The translations under genes were made by a program, and so were the position numbers. A model generated the notes under the pieces. It was not told the DNA's origin and made no database searches. It saw only the letters and a program-made list of their open reading frames with translations. A stretch of 28,251 bases of DNA from a virus. Below are positions 19,089 to 26,551 of the stretch, piece after piece (within the stretch, counting starts at the first letter, position 1; each line of letters starts with the position of its first letter). Where the stretch lies: IMG/VR virus record IMGVR_UViG_3300032285_002150, positions 1 through 28,251 of that record. One strand, given 5' to 3'.

Positions 19089-19180
19089 AAGTTTAACCTC
19101 CATTACGCGCTGTAGTGGTTTTCATCGTCGGGCTAGGAAAACATGCTGTTTTCTGATGCTTTACCGAAGAGGAGAATCCT

Positions 19181-19783
19181 ATGCCAAATACACTTGCGCC
19201 TTTTGGATTCCAACTTGCGGGCTTTCTGGACGGACGTACTGGCTCCTTGGGTCAGTCGCAGTGGCAGATTCAGTCCGGTTTGACTTATAACATCTATTCT
19301 GGTGACCCCGTAACTCTGACGAGCGGATACGTTGTAAACGCTGGTACGTCAGACGTTATTCTTGGCGTTTTCATTGGCTGCGAATATTATTCGTCCGCTG
19401 TGAACCGCAAAGTTTGGTCGCCATACTGGCCAGCATCGACAACCGTCCCATCGGGAACGACAATCGACGCATGGGTTGTCACCGACCCACAGGCTGAATT
19501 CCGCGTTCAAGCGAATAACACTTCCGCCCTTGCTCAGTCGGTTCTCAACGGCAGTTACACCTTTGGTGGCAACGGCACGACTGGCGCTGCTCCATCGTCT
19601 CAAGCGCTTAACGGCCAGTCCGTCGCGTATCTTGATACGGTTGCTGGTGCTGGCTCGACAAAGCAATTCCGCGTTCTTTCGTTCGTCTCTGCACCTCCGG
19701 GCGCAAACGGAACGGATACAACATCTGCGTATCAAGTCGTGACGGTTGGTTTCAATAACCAGACCTATCGCGTGAACGCATAA
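19181..19783 (+). CDS. Head decoration/stabilisation-like protein
   Basis: A 200-residue beta-rich protein without membrane segments: APFGFQLAGFLDGRTG at the start, then YNIYSGDPVTLTSGYVVNAGTSDVILGVFIGCEYYSS, a pattern (PFGF, then Y-x-I-x-x-GDPV, then GVF-x-G) frequent in phage capsid decoration or coat-stabilising proteins encoded next to the capsid gene. The rest is Ala/Ser/Thr-rich beta. The function is inferred from position 15 bases before the capsid gene and from this pattern. AGAGGAG lies 6 bases before the ATG. Confidence 0.72.
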   Translation: MPNTLAPFGFQLAGFLDGRTGSLGQSQWQIQSGLTYNIYSGDPVTLTSGYVVNAGTSDVILGVFIGCEYYSSAVNRKVWSPYWPASTTVPSGTTIDAWVVTDPQAEFRVQANNTSALAQSVLNGSYTFGGNGTTGAAPSSQALNGQSVAYLDTVAGAGSTKQFRVLSFVSAPPGANGTDTTSAYQVVTVGFNNQTYRVNA

Positions 19784-19798
19784 TAGGAGTAAGGCAAC

Positions 19799-20713
19799 AT
19801 GGCTATTAATCTTTCACAGATCCGTGACCTTCTCCTCCCGGGCCTCCGTGGTGTTGAAGGCAAGTACTCGCAGATCCCGTCGCAGTACGACAAGGTGTTT
19901 GAAATCACCAAGTCGAACATGGCGCTCGAACGTACCGCAGAAATGCGTTACTTGGGTCTCGCGCAGATCAAGACTGAAGGTGGAAACACCCAGTTCGACA
20001 ACGCTGCTGGTGAGCGTTACGTGTACAACCAAGAGCATAACGAAATTGCTCTCGGTTACGCGATCACCCGTAAAGCAATCGACGACAACCTCTACAAGGC
20101 ACAGTTTAAGCCAACGAACCTTGGATTGGGTGAATCGTTCCATCAGACCAAAGAAATTTATGCCGCCAACGTGTTGAACACCGCGACGACATACAATGCT
20201 GCGGTTGGTGGTGACGGTGTCGCGCTCTGCTCGACATCGCATCCGATTGATGGCAGCACAATCGCTAACAAGCCAACGATTGACGTTGATCTTAACGAAG
20301 CAACGCTTCTCAACGGCATGATTGCGATTCGTCAGAACTTCAAAGACATCGCAGGAATCAAGATCTTCGCACGTGCGCGTAAGTTGATCATTCCTCCGTC
20401 ACTTGAGCCTGTCGCGATCCGTTTGACCAAGACGCAATTGCGTCCGGGTACTGCCGATAACGACGAAAATGCGATCCTTTTTACTGGCGGCGGCCTCTCG
20501 GAAGGTTACATGGTCATGGACTTCTTGACCTCTAACTTCTCCTGGTTCTTGCTGACCAACATCAAGGGTCTTGTGTATATGGAACGCGTACCCTTCGAAA
20601 TGGACATGCAAGTCGACTTTACAACAGATAACCTGTTAGTAAAAGGCTACGAGCGTTACTCTCTCGGATACTACAATTGGCGTTCGATCTACGGCTCTTT
20701 CCCAACCGCTTAA
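19799..20713 (+). CDS. Major capsid protein
   Basis: A 304-residue shell protein of the HK97-like fold, similar to the Mu gpT-like/tailed-phage capsid group. Family-like parts are the N-terminal helix (LSQIRDLLLPGLRGVEGKY), KSNMALERTAEMRYLGLAQIKTEGG, the hinge and spine region (EIALGYAITRKAIDDNLYK), IRQNFKDIAGIKIFARARKLIIPPSLEPVAIRL (P-loop/A-domain-like) and the end FEMDMQVDFTTDNLLVKGYERYSLGYYNWRSIYGS. The E-loop region holds LNTATTYNAAVGGDG and the usual T/S-rich sheet. Codon choice (CGT/CTC/ATC/AAG) differs from the neighbours and looks optimised for strong expression. AGGAG precedes it. Confidence 0.9.
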   Translation: MAINLSQIRDLLLPGLRGVEGKYSQIPSQYDKVFEITKSNMALERTAEMRYLGLAQIKTEGGNTQFDNAAGERYVYNQEHNEIALGYAITRKAIDDNLYKAQFKPTNLGLGESFHQTKEIYAANVLNTATTYNAAVGGDGVALCSTSHPIDGSTIANKPTIDVDLNEATLLNGMIAIRQNFKDIAGIKIFARARKLIIPPSLEPVAIRLTKTQLRPGTADNDENAILFTGGGLSEGYMVMDFLTSNFSWFLLTNIKGLVYMERVPFEMDMQVDFTTDNLLVKGYERYSLGYYNWRSIYGSFPTA

Positions 20714-20731
20714 CCCAAAGGAGACTGCAAT

Positions 20732-21952
20732 ATGTCTATTTCAGCATTCTCTGGTCCGGTTATTTCGTTCGGAACGGCTCCGATTTATACGTTCGATACG
20801 GACAATAATCCGGAAGCAGGGCCATCGCTCTTCTATGCTGGCGCGGGTCTTCTTGACCCGCGCCCGTACTACACTTACACACCAGGCCAAAATTTCGGCG
20901 CTGCAACGCTTGGGTTCCTTGGAACTCAAAACATTATGACACTCAACGCAGTGCCATATACGTTGAGCAACGTTGCGATCGCGGCGGCTGCGAATACGGT
21001 CGCGAACACGGCGATGACATTGGTTTCTTCGAATGCTCTTACCTCTGCTGGTACGGGTATCGCAGTTTCCCAGTCAATTGTCCGTGCGGACACGGGTGCA
21101 ACTGTTACTGGCCTTTTGGCTATTGATGGCGGCACAAGCGTCAGCGGCTATATTTGCAACGGTACGAGCGGAACTGCGGGAACAATCCTCGTGGTCACAA
21201 CGGCTTCGGCTGCTCCTCTCGTTATCGGTCAGGTTCTTACTGGAACTGGTGTTACTGCTGGAACGGTGGTTACTGGATATGGCCCTGCCATCTCCGGAAC
21301 AGCCGCTGGAACTGGTGGTACAGGTACTTATACTGTCAGCGTTTCTCAGGCTGCGGGAACAAGTGGATCTCCAATCGTTATCACCGCCACAAACGGATCG
21401 GCTACGTTAAACGCCGTTGCGAATTGTGCGATTGGTTTCGGGTCGGCGGACACAATCCAAATTTGGAACCCGCAATCGCTTCTGGGCCGCGCTGTTCAGG
21501 TTAAGCCAACCTCTGCGTCTGTTACGAATACCTTCCTCGTCTCTGGATATGACATTTATGGCTATCCAATGTCGGAACTCATCAGCACCGCCGCCAACTC
21601 GACGGCTGTGAATGGTAAGAAGGCGTTCAAATACATCGCATCGGTTACACCTTCCGCGACTGACGGTACTGGTACTTACAGTGTTGGGACGACAGATATC
21701 ATTGGACTCCCAATCCGCTCTGACATTTTCGGGGATATTAACATCAATTATCCTGCGACAGTCGTCACAGCATCAACGGGATACACTGCGGCTGTAAATA
21801 GCATCGCTACCACAACGACAGGTGATGTCCGTGGTACTTATGCTCTCCAGTCAGCAGCATCCACTGCTACAAATCGTCTGGTTATTTATCAATCGCCACA
21901 AGTGTACAATATCGGCTCGGCAACGGGTCTGTTTGGTACGACACAGGCATAA
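20732..21952 (+). CDS. Beta-rich virion protein with an embedded GTGV..GTYTVS module
   Basis: A 406-residue Ala/Thr/Ser-rich protein, surely structural by its place after the capsid gene and by its composition; no enzyme motifs. Residues about 150-212 hold a module of the type VIGQVLTGTGVTAGTV..GTGGTGTYTVSVSQ, which recurs across many phage tail and head proteins and is present again in the gene at 25934. The flanks (FNPxx...IWNPQSLLGRAVQV, DIYGYPMSELI) resemble a capsid-associated protein of uncultured phages. The module interrupts the flanking domain and is likely an acquired surface domain. AAAGGAG is the ribosome site. Confidence 0.7.
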   Translation: MSISAFSGPVISFGTAPIYTFDTDNNPEAGPSLFYAGAGLLDPRPYYTYTPGQNFGAATLGFLGTQNIMTLNAVPYTLSNVAIAAAANTVANTAMTLVSSNALTSAGTGIAVSQSIVRADTGATVTGLLAIDGGTSVSGYICNGTSGTAGTILVVTTASAAPLVIGQVLTGTGVTAGTVVTGYGPAISGTAAGTGGTGTYTVSVSQAAGTSGSPIVITATNGSATLNAVANCAIGFGSADTIQIWNPQSLLGRAVQVKPTSASVTNTFLVSGYDIYGYPMSELISTAANSTAVNGKKAFKYIASVTPSATDGTGTYSVGTTDIIGLPIRSDIFGDININYPATVVTASTGYTAAVNSIATTTTGDVRGTYALQSAASTATNRLVIYQSPQVYNIGSATGLFGTTQA

Positions 21953-21962
21953 GGAGCATCCC

Positions 21963-22262
21963 ATGAAGGGTAGATCACACCGTTCTGGAAGTGGCAGCGC
22001 ACAGCGCGGAGTCGACTTCTCAGATATGTCGCCTGGCAGCGTTTACGCTGGCGGCGGCTCGAACGTCGTTAAGGAAGCCAAGGCCCGTAAGCACGGTGGA
22101 CGTGCGAAGGATGTCATGGCTCACGGAATGGGCGCGAAGCACCGCCTTGATCGTCCTGCTCGTAAGAGCGGCGGCAAGGTTGGTTCTGAAAAGAGCCCAT
22201 TCTCCGCAGCGCACAACGTGAAGACCCCAGCGGGTCGCATGGTGGACGCTGGAGAATCGTAA
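21963..22262 (+). CDS. Small basic K-x-G-G-R/K motif protein
   Basis: A 99-residue strongly basic protein. It carries ARKHGGRAKD and ARKSGGKVGS, the same short K-x-G-G-R/K motif as the large protein at 13720-16848, plus an SG-rich N-terminus (SHRSGSGSAQRG). No folded domain is apparent. It could be a DNA- or RNA-binding internal or minor virion protein. I start at ATG 21963 with AAGGAG 7 bases upstream, which makes it 99 residues. It is followed by a terminator-like hairpin. Confidence 0.75.
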   Translation: MKGRSHRSGSGSAQRGVDFSDMSPGSVYAGGGSNVVKEAKARKHGGRAKDVMAHGMGAKHRLDRPARKSGGKVGSEKSPFSAAHNVKTPAGRMVDAGES

Positions 22263-22283
22263 TCTCCACGGCATAAAATAATC

Positions 22284-22305
22284 GGGGGGCTACGGCCCCC
22301 CCTTT
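22284..22305 (+). terminator. Hairpin with cUACGg tetraloop after the small basic gene
   Basis: GGGGGGC (22284-22290) pairs with GCCCCCC (22295-22301) around TACG. The C(UACG)G loop is one of the very stable UNCG tetraloops. Only three T residues follow, so it may be an attenuator or partial terminator; the downstream gene starts 19 bases past the loop's 3' side. Confidence 0.6.
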
Positions 22306-22320
22306 ACCAAGGAGAGAACA

Positions 22321-22566
22321 ATGACTGCGGCTTGGACAAGAAAAGAAGGTAAATCGCCATCAGGCGGACTCAATGAAAAGGGTCGCGCCTCTTATCATTC
22401 TGAGACTGGCGGTACGTTGAAGGCTCCAACAAAAGATTCATCAAATTCTCGTCACCAATCGTTCTGCGCCCGTATGGAAGGCATGCGTTCGAAATTGACG
22501 AACCACAAGAATGCTCACGATCCGGAAAGCCGGATTAATAAATCTCTCCGGAAATGGGGTTGCTAA
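22321..22566 (+). CDS. DUF6321-like small protein
   Basis: An 81-residue basic protein. The segment AWTRKEGKSPSGGLNEKGRASYHSETGGTLKAPTK, then FCARMEGMRSKLT and the end SLRKWGC, match a family known in marine phages such as cyanophages (DUF6321, from memory). Its function is unknown, though it is encoded near virion genes in those phages. The last codon is followed by TAATG, coupling it to the next gene. GGAGAG precedes the ATG. Confidence 0.76.
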   Translation: MTAAWTRKEGKSPSGGLNEKGRASYHSETGGTLKAPTKDSSNSRHQSFCARMEGMRSKLTNHKNAHDPESRINKSLRKWGC

Positions 22567-22730
22567 TGGTTGCGAAACCTTTTTGGGAAAAAACTGCTGA
22601 AAAAGATGCGAACCATAAGCACTTGACGGCGAAACAGAAATCAAGCGCGAAAGCAGCCGCAAGGGCGGCTGGCCGTCCTTATCCCAATTTAGTGGATAAC
22701 GCCGCAGCAGCACGAAAGAAGGGCAAATAA
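22566..22730 (+). CDS. Very small basic Ala/Lys-rich protein
   Basis: A 54-residue protein, shorter than usual gene-calling limits, encoded from ATG 22566 (TAATG overlap with the preceding gene) to TAA 22728-22730. The sequence HLTAKQKSSAKAAARAAGRPYPNLVDNAAAARKKGK is basic and helical. The stretch AGRPYPNLVDN is found from memory in small phage proteins that occur alone or as part of DUF6321-type proteins. The placement directly behind the DUF6321-like gene suggests a split or adjacent pair. Function unknown; a DNA-binding internal protein is a guess. Confidence 0.7.
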   Translation: MVAKPFWEKTAEKDANHKHLTAKQKSSAKAAARAAGRPYPNLVDNAAAARKKGK

Positions 22731-22731
22731 A

Positions 22732-23379
22732 ATGCGTCCAGTAACCGTCACAGTCGGCCCTCTCGCCGCCGCAAGCGCTAATAACATCTGCCTTTCGCAG
22801 ACACCTACGTCTACGTTTACGATCAACGGCGCTCTCGCTTCTGGCGGAATCGCAACGTTGGATGTCGCACGGCGCGTTTTGTTTACGCCAGCAGGAAATG
22901 AATCCGCGAAAACTTTTACGATCGTAGGAACCGCTGCGAACGGCGCTCCTCTCACGGAAGTTCTTACGGGGGCAAACGCGGTTTCATTTTACTCAAACCT
23001 TGATTTTAAAACGGTCACGTCGATCACGATTAGTTCAGCCGCCGCAGCAGCGATTACTGTCGGAACGAACACGATCGCGTCGTCTCCTTGGGTTCGGTTT
23101 GATGAATTCGCGATGCCGCAGACCGCAATTCAATGCACCGTATCAGGCACTGTAACCTACACGGTTCAACAAACCCTCCAAGATCCGAATAGTGCTACAG
23201 ATCCTGTAAACGCTTATTCTGTAACGTGGCTTAATTCGTCAGACGCTGCGGTCGTAAACGCTGGTTCATCTGCGCAAACCAGTTATCAATATTCCCCTAC
23301 GTTCGCGAAAGTAACGATCACTGCGGGTACTGGCTCCGTAACATCGAACTTCACACAATTTAGTAACGCGCCTTTGTAA
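22732..23379 (+). CDS. Beta-rich virion protein, unknown
   Basis: A 215-residue Thr/Ala-rich protein with an all-beta appearance. The stretch LDVARRVLFTPAGNESAKTFTIVGTAANGAPLTEVLTGANAVSFYSNLDFKTVTSITISSA matches a phage virion family (R-x-V-x-x-T-x-AGN-(D/E)-S-x-x-T-F-T-V-x-GT-x-x-x-G) that usually sits between capsid and adaptor genes. No catalytic residues. The end (SYQYSPTFAKVTITAGTGSVTSNFTQF) has the same beta-sandwich character. The ATG follows one base after the previous stop codon. Confidence 0.72.
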   Translation: MRPVTVTVGPLAAASANNICLSQTPTSTFTINGALASGGIATLDVARRVLFTPAGNESAKTFTIVGTAANGAPLTEVLTGANAVSFYSNLDFKTVTSITISSAAAAAITVGTNTIASSPWVRFDEFAMPQTAIQCTVSGTVTYTVQQTLQDPNSATDPVNAYSVTWLNSSDAAVVNAGSSAQTSYQYSPTFAKVTITAGTGSVTSNFTQFSNAPL

Positions 23380-23391
23380 TCGGAGTTCATT

Positions 23392-25206
23392 ATGTCTGGT
23401 TTAACCCTTATTTCTGGTTCGACAACTTCTACGAACGATCCATCCGCTCTTACGATTGCGCCACAGCGTTTGCGCGATAACGTCGGGAAATTAAAAGTTT
23501 CCGAAAGCCAAAATCTTTTCGAAGCGGATTTTGAATATAGCGCCCAGCCAATGCGTTGGGAACAATATACAGTTGGCGGTGCGACGATTTCTCAAGTTTC
23601 TGCACTTGGCGGCATTCAAATGTCAGTCACGTCCGCTTCAGGCGACATCGCGATTCGTCAAACCCGCCCGTATATTCGCTATCAGCCGGGCAAAACAATG
23701 TACATGTCGTCCGGCTTTGTTTTCGGCACTGCTGTCGCAAATCAACGCCAGCGCGTTGGTTTTTTTGATGATGGCAACGGTCTTTTTTGGGAACAAGGCG
23801 ACCCAACAGCGACAAATCCATCGGGTATGGGCGTCGTTTATCGTTCTGATACGAGTGGTGTTGTCACGGATACTCGTACTTCTTACGAAAATTGGTCTGA
23901 TCCATCCAATATCAAATCGACGATCAATTGGAACAATATCCAAATGATCTGGATTGAATATGCTTGGTATGGCGCTGGATTGCTCCGTTGGGGCGTCATG
24001 ATTGGCGGCGAACCTTATACGCTTCATCAAGTCGGCATTGGAAATCTTTCCAGTCAAACAAATGCTTGGTCTCGCACAGGTAATATCCCAGTACGCTACG
24101 AACTTCGTAATGTTGGCGCTTCAACCGCTGGTTCAATGTATCATTATGGTGTTTCGGTTCTTGCGGAAGGCAAAATCGATGACCAGCGCGGGTTTACATA
24201 TGGTTATGGTATGGCGGCAGCAACTCCCGCTCGCTCAGTTCCTGTAAACTCAACGCGTTATCCTCTCCTTTCTATTCGTTACCGCACGATGGGAACGTTG
24301 GAATATGGCGTTGATACGGCTTATTCGGGTGCGAACGGATCTCTTCCTTCTGGCGGAGCAGCTATTACGTCAGTTACGCAAGGCGCTGCAAGCACGACAA
24401 TTAATGCGTCATCCGCAACTTGGACAACAAACCAATGGCGCGGGAAATACGTTTTTTGCCGTGGTTCAAACGCCGCGATCACCAGTATTGTCGTATCTGG
24501 GGCATCCGCTCCATACACCGCAACAGTGACGACGACCGCAAACCCAAATTATTTGACAACTGGCCGTTATCTTACGATTAGCGGCGCGACGGGCAATACA
24601 TCCGTAAATGGTACATTCCAGATTACGGTTACGGGCGCGAACACGTTTACCTATCCGGTAACCGCAACGGGCGCGGTCGGAGGGACTCTTGTTTATACGC
24701 AAGGTCAAGGTGGAATTGGCCGTATCACAGCAAATACAGCGACTTCTTTGACTGTTGTTGATAACGTCACGGGCAATACCCCAATGGTTATCCCGCCAGC
24801 AAACAGCGGCAATTACATCATTGGTGAAATTGATCGCGGTCAAGTTCTTCCCCAAACGCTGAACATTTATTCTTCAGCGAATTGCACGTTGGAACTTGTT
24901 ACGTCGACATATTCGTCCCCAATTTCTCTCACGGGCGCTTCATTCGCGACGATGTATTCTCTTGGCTCGCTCAATAGTTTTGTTGAGCGCGATGTCAGCG
25001 CAACGGCCTTGTCTGGCGGTGAAGTTGTTTACAATACGCCTTTGCCATCGGGCGGCCTTCAAACCTTTGATTTGAAGTCATTTTTCCCGCTTTATACGAC
25101 TGTCCAAGGGAATATGCCTGATATTTTGACGGTCGCGATCTCTACTCCGGCGTCCGGAACGTTTACGATTGGGGCTGGTTTGGTTGGCCAAGAAGCGATG
25201 TCGTGA
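23392..25206 (+). CDS. Large beta-rich virion protein with lectin-like N-terminal part and FCCH-like module
   Basis: A 604-residue structural protein. The N-terminal 300 residues contain the pattern FFDDGNGLFWEQGD...VVYRSDTSGVV...WIEYAWYGAGLLRWGVMIGGEP...HQVGIGN...NIPVRYELRN, from memory a common phage structural domain with a concanavalin-like beta sandwich. Residues about 371-437 (ASAPYTATVTTTANPNYLTTG...SVNGTFQITVTGANTFTYPVTATG) look like an FCCH/GITRITA-type beta repeat found in many phage proteins. The last part (SFFPLYTTVQGNMPDILTVAIST) resembles the family's C-terminal end. Likely a capsid- or tail-associated protein, possibly binding host glycans. GGAG lies 7 bases before the ATG. Confidence 0.75.
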   Translation: MSGLTLISGSTTSTNDPSALTIAPQRLRDNVGKLKVSESQNLFEADFEYSAQPMRWEQYTVGGATISQVSALGGIQMSVTSASGDIAIRQTRPYIRYQPGKTMYMSSGFVFGTAVANQRQRVGFFDDGNGLFWEQGDPTATNPSGMGVVYRSDTSGVVTDTRTSYENWSDPSNIKSTINWNNIQMIWIEYAWYGAGLLRWGVMIGGEPYTLHQVGIGNLSSQTNAWSRTGNIPVRYELRNVGASTAGSMYHYGVSVLAEGKIDDQRGFTYGYGMAAATPARSVPVNSTRYPLLSIRYRTMGTLEYGVDTAYSGANGSLPSGGAAITSVTQGAASTTINASSATWTTNQWRGKYVFCRGSNAAITSIVVSGASAPYTATVTTTANPNYLTTGRYLTISGATGNTSVNGTFQITVTGANTFTYPVTATGAVGGTLVYTQGQGGIGRITANTATSLTVVDNVTGNTPMVIPPANSGNYIIGEIDRGQVLPQTLNIYSSANCTLELVTSTYSSPISLTGASFATMYSLGSLNSFVERDVSATALSGGEVVYNTPLPSGGLQTFDLKSFFPLYTTVQGNMPDILTVAISTPASGTFTIGAGLVGQEAMS

Positions 25207-25213
25207 GGATTAA

Positions 25214-25930
25214 ATGACCACTTCCAACACATATGCTTTCAATCCAAGTCTTGGCGAAGTTGTCCTCAACGCTTATTCGCGTTGCGGCATTCGCCGGACT
25301 GCGATTTTGCAAGAGCATATGCAGGACGCTAGGTTTGAAACGAACCTTATGTTCGCGGATTGGGCCAACAAAGGCGTAAATCTGTGGAAAGTGGATCTTC
25401 AAGAAATCCCTTTGGTGGCGGGTACGACAACCTATTATGCTGCCACAAACAACAGCGCGACTGATTCGCAGAGAACCATTATGGTTCTTGACGCGTATAT
25501 CTCGACAGGCAGCGGCCAATCGCAGTTTGATCGCGTGATTTTGCCAATTTCACGTACAGAATACAGCCAAACACCAAATAAAAACCTTCAAGCGCCGCCA
25601 ACGACGTTTTGGTTTGATCGTCTCATTCAACCGACGATTACGGTTTGGCCTGTGCCTGATCAAAGTGACACATACACATTAAAATTCTATAGGGTCATCC
25701 AACTTCAAGATGCGGAATTACCAGCCGGGCAGACGCTTGACGTCCCGTATCGTTGGTTGAACGCGCTTTGCTGTGGCCTGGCGGCTCGTCTTTCTCTCAT
25801 TTACGCGCCTGAACGTGTTCAGGTTCTCGAAATGAAAGCGAACGAATCTTACCAAACTGCGGCGGGTCAAGACACCGAAAATGTCCCAATGTACATCATG
25901 CCCGGCCTGTCCGGCTATTTCAGGACATGA
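25214..25930 (+). CDS. Head-to-tail adaptor (P22 gp4-like)
   Basis: A 238-residue protein. The N-terminal helical part NPSLGEVVLNAYSRCGIRRTAILQEHMQDARFETNLMFADWANKGVNLWKVDLQEIPLVAGTTTYY fits the P22 gp4/tail adaptor group, in which helices pack on the portal. The middle (RVILPISRTEYSQTPNKNLQAPPTTFWFDR, TITVWPVPDQSDTYTLKFYRVIQL) and PYRWLNALCCGLAARLSLIYAPERV are family-typical. Such proteins ring the portal and seal the filled head for the tail of short-tailed phages, which supports podovirus-like morphology. No enzyme function is expected. GAGG is the ribosome site. Confidence 0.82.
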   Translation: MTTSNTYAFNPSLGEVVLNAYSRCGIRRTAILQEHMQDARFETNLMFADWANKGVNLWKVDLQEIPLVAGTTTYYAATNNSATDSQRTIMVLDAYISTGSGQSQFDRVILPISRTEYSQTPNKNLQAPPTTFWFDRLIQPTITVWPVPDQSDTYTLKFYRVIQLQDAELPAGQTLDVPYRWLNALCCGLAARLSLIYAPERVQVLEMKANESYQTAAGQDTENVPMYIMPGLSGYFRT

Positions 25931-25933
25931 TCG

Positions 25934-26548
25934 ATGGCTTACAGATTTCATGGTCGCGCAACGGTCAATTCGGAATCGCCCGGCGCGTTCGCGAGGTGTG
26001 ACCGCTGTGGTTTTTGGTATAACCACAAAGCGCTCCAATTTCAATTTGACTTCCGTGGACCACGCCTCACAAATTTAAAAATCCTCGTCTGTTCAAAATG
26101 TTACGACAAGCCGCAGCCGCAATTGAAGCCAATCATGACGACGCAAGATCCGTTGCCCGTGGTCAATGCGCGTCCGGAAGACTTGGATTACGTCAATAAT
26201 GATTACCGTGTCGCAGAAGGTGCTGTTGATGGCGGTAAATTTTTGATTTTGAACAACGGAAGCGGTTTTACGGGTGTCGGGACAATTAATGGCACTGTTT
26301 TAACCATTTCCAGCACAACTTCCGGCACGTTAAGCGTAAATGATACGATTAGTGGGATTGGTGTCTATGGCGGGACAACAATCGTATCGCTTGGAACCGG
26401 GTCTGGCGGCATTGGAACTTATAATATTTCATTGTCACAAGCGGTAATTATTCCTACAACAATTACAACACCAGCGACGGGAAGCGCCCGTGTCGTTCAA
26501 GAAGCGGGTCCATATCCATTGGACGGTTTTTTGGTTCCTACGGAGTAA
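25934..26548 (+). CDS. Zinc-ribbon virion protein with GTGV..GTY module
   Basis: A 204-residue protein. Residues 22-56 hold a ribbon, C22-D-R-C25 and C53-S-K-C56, inside the conserved stretch PGAFARCDRCGFWYNHKALQFQFDFRGPRLTNLKILVCSKCYDKPQPQLKPI. It is followed by DPLPVVNARPE. This start is widespread in tailed phages, in genes placed next to adaptors and listed as structural. Residues about 113-172 carry the beta module (GTLSVNDTISGIGVYGGTTIVSLGTGSGGIGTYNISLSQ) also seen in the gene at 20732, so the protein is a fusion of ribbon and surface module. The end (GPYPLDGFLVPTE) is free. The ATG follows 3 bases after the adaptor stop. Confidence 0.75.
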   Translation: MAYRFHGRATVNSESPGAFARCDRCGFWYNHKALQFQFDFRGPRLTNLKILVCSKCYDKPQPQLKPIMTTQDPLPVVNARPEDLDYVNNDYRVAEGAVDGGKFLILNNGSGFTGVGTINGTVLTISSTTSGTLSVNDTISGIGVYGGTTIVSLGTGSGGIGTYNISLSQAVIIPTTITTPATGSARVVQEAGPYPLDGFLVPTE

Positions 26549-26551
26549 GAA

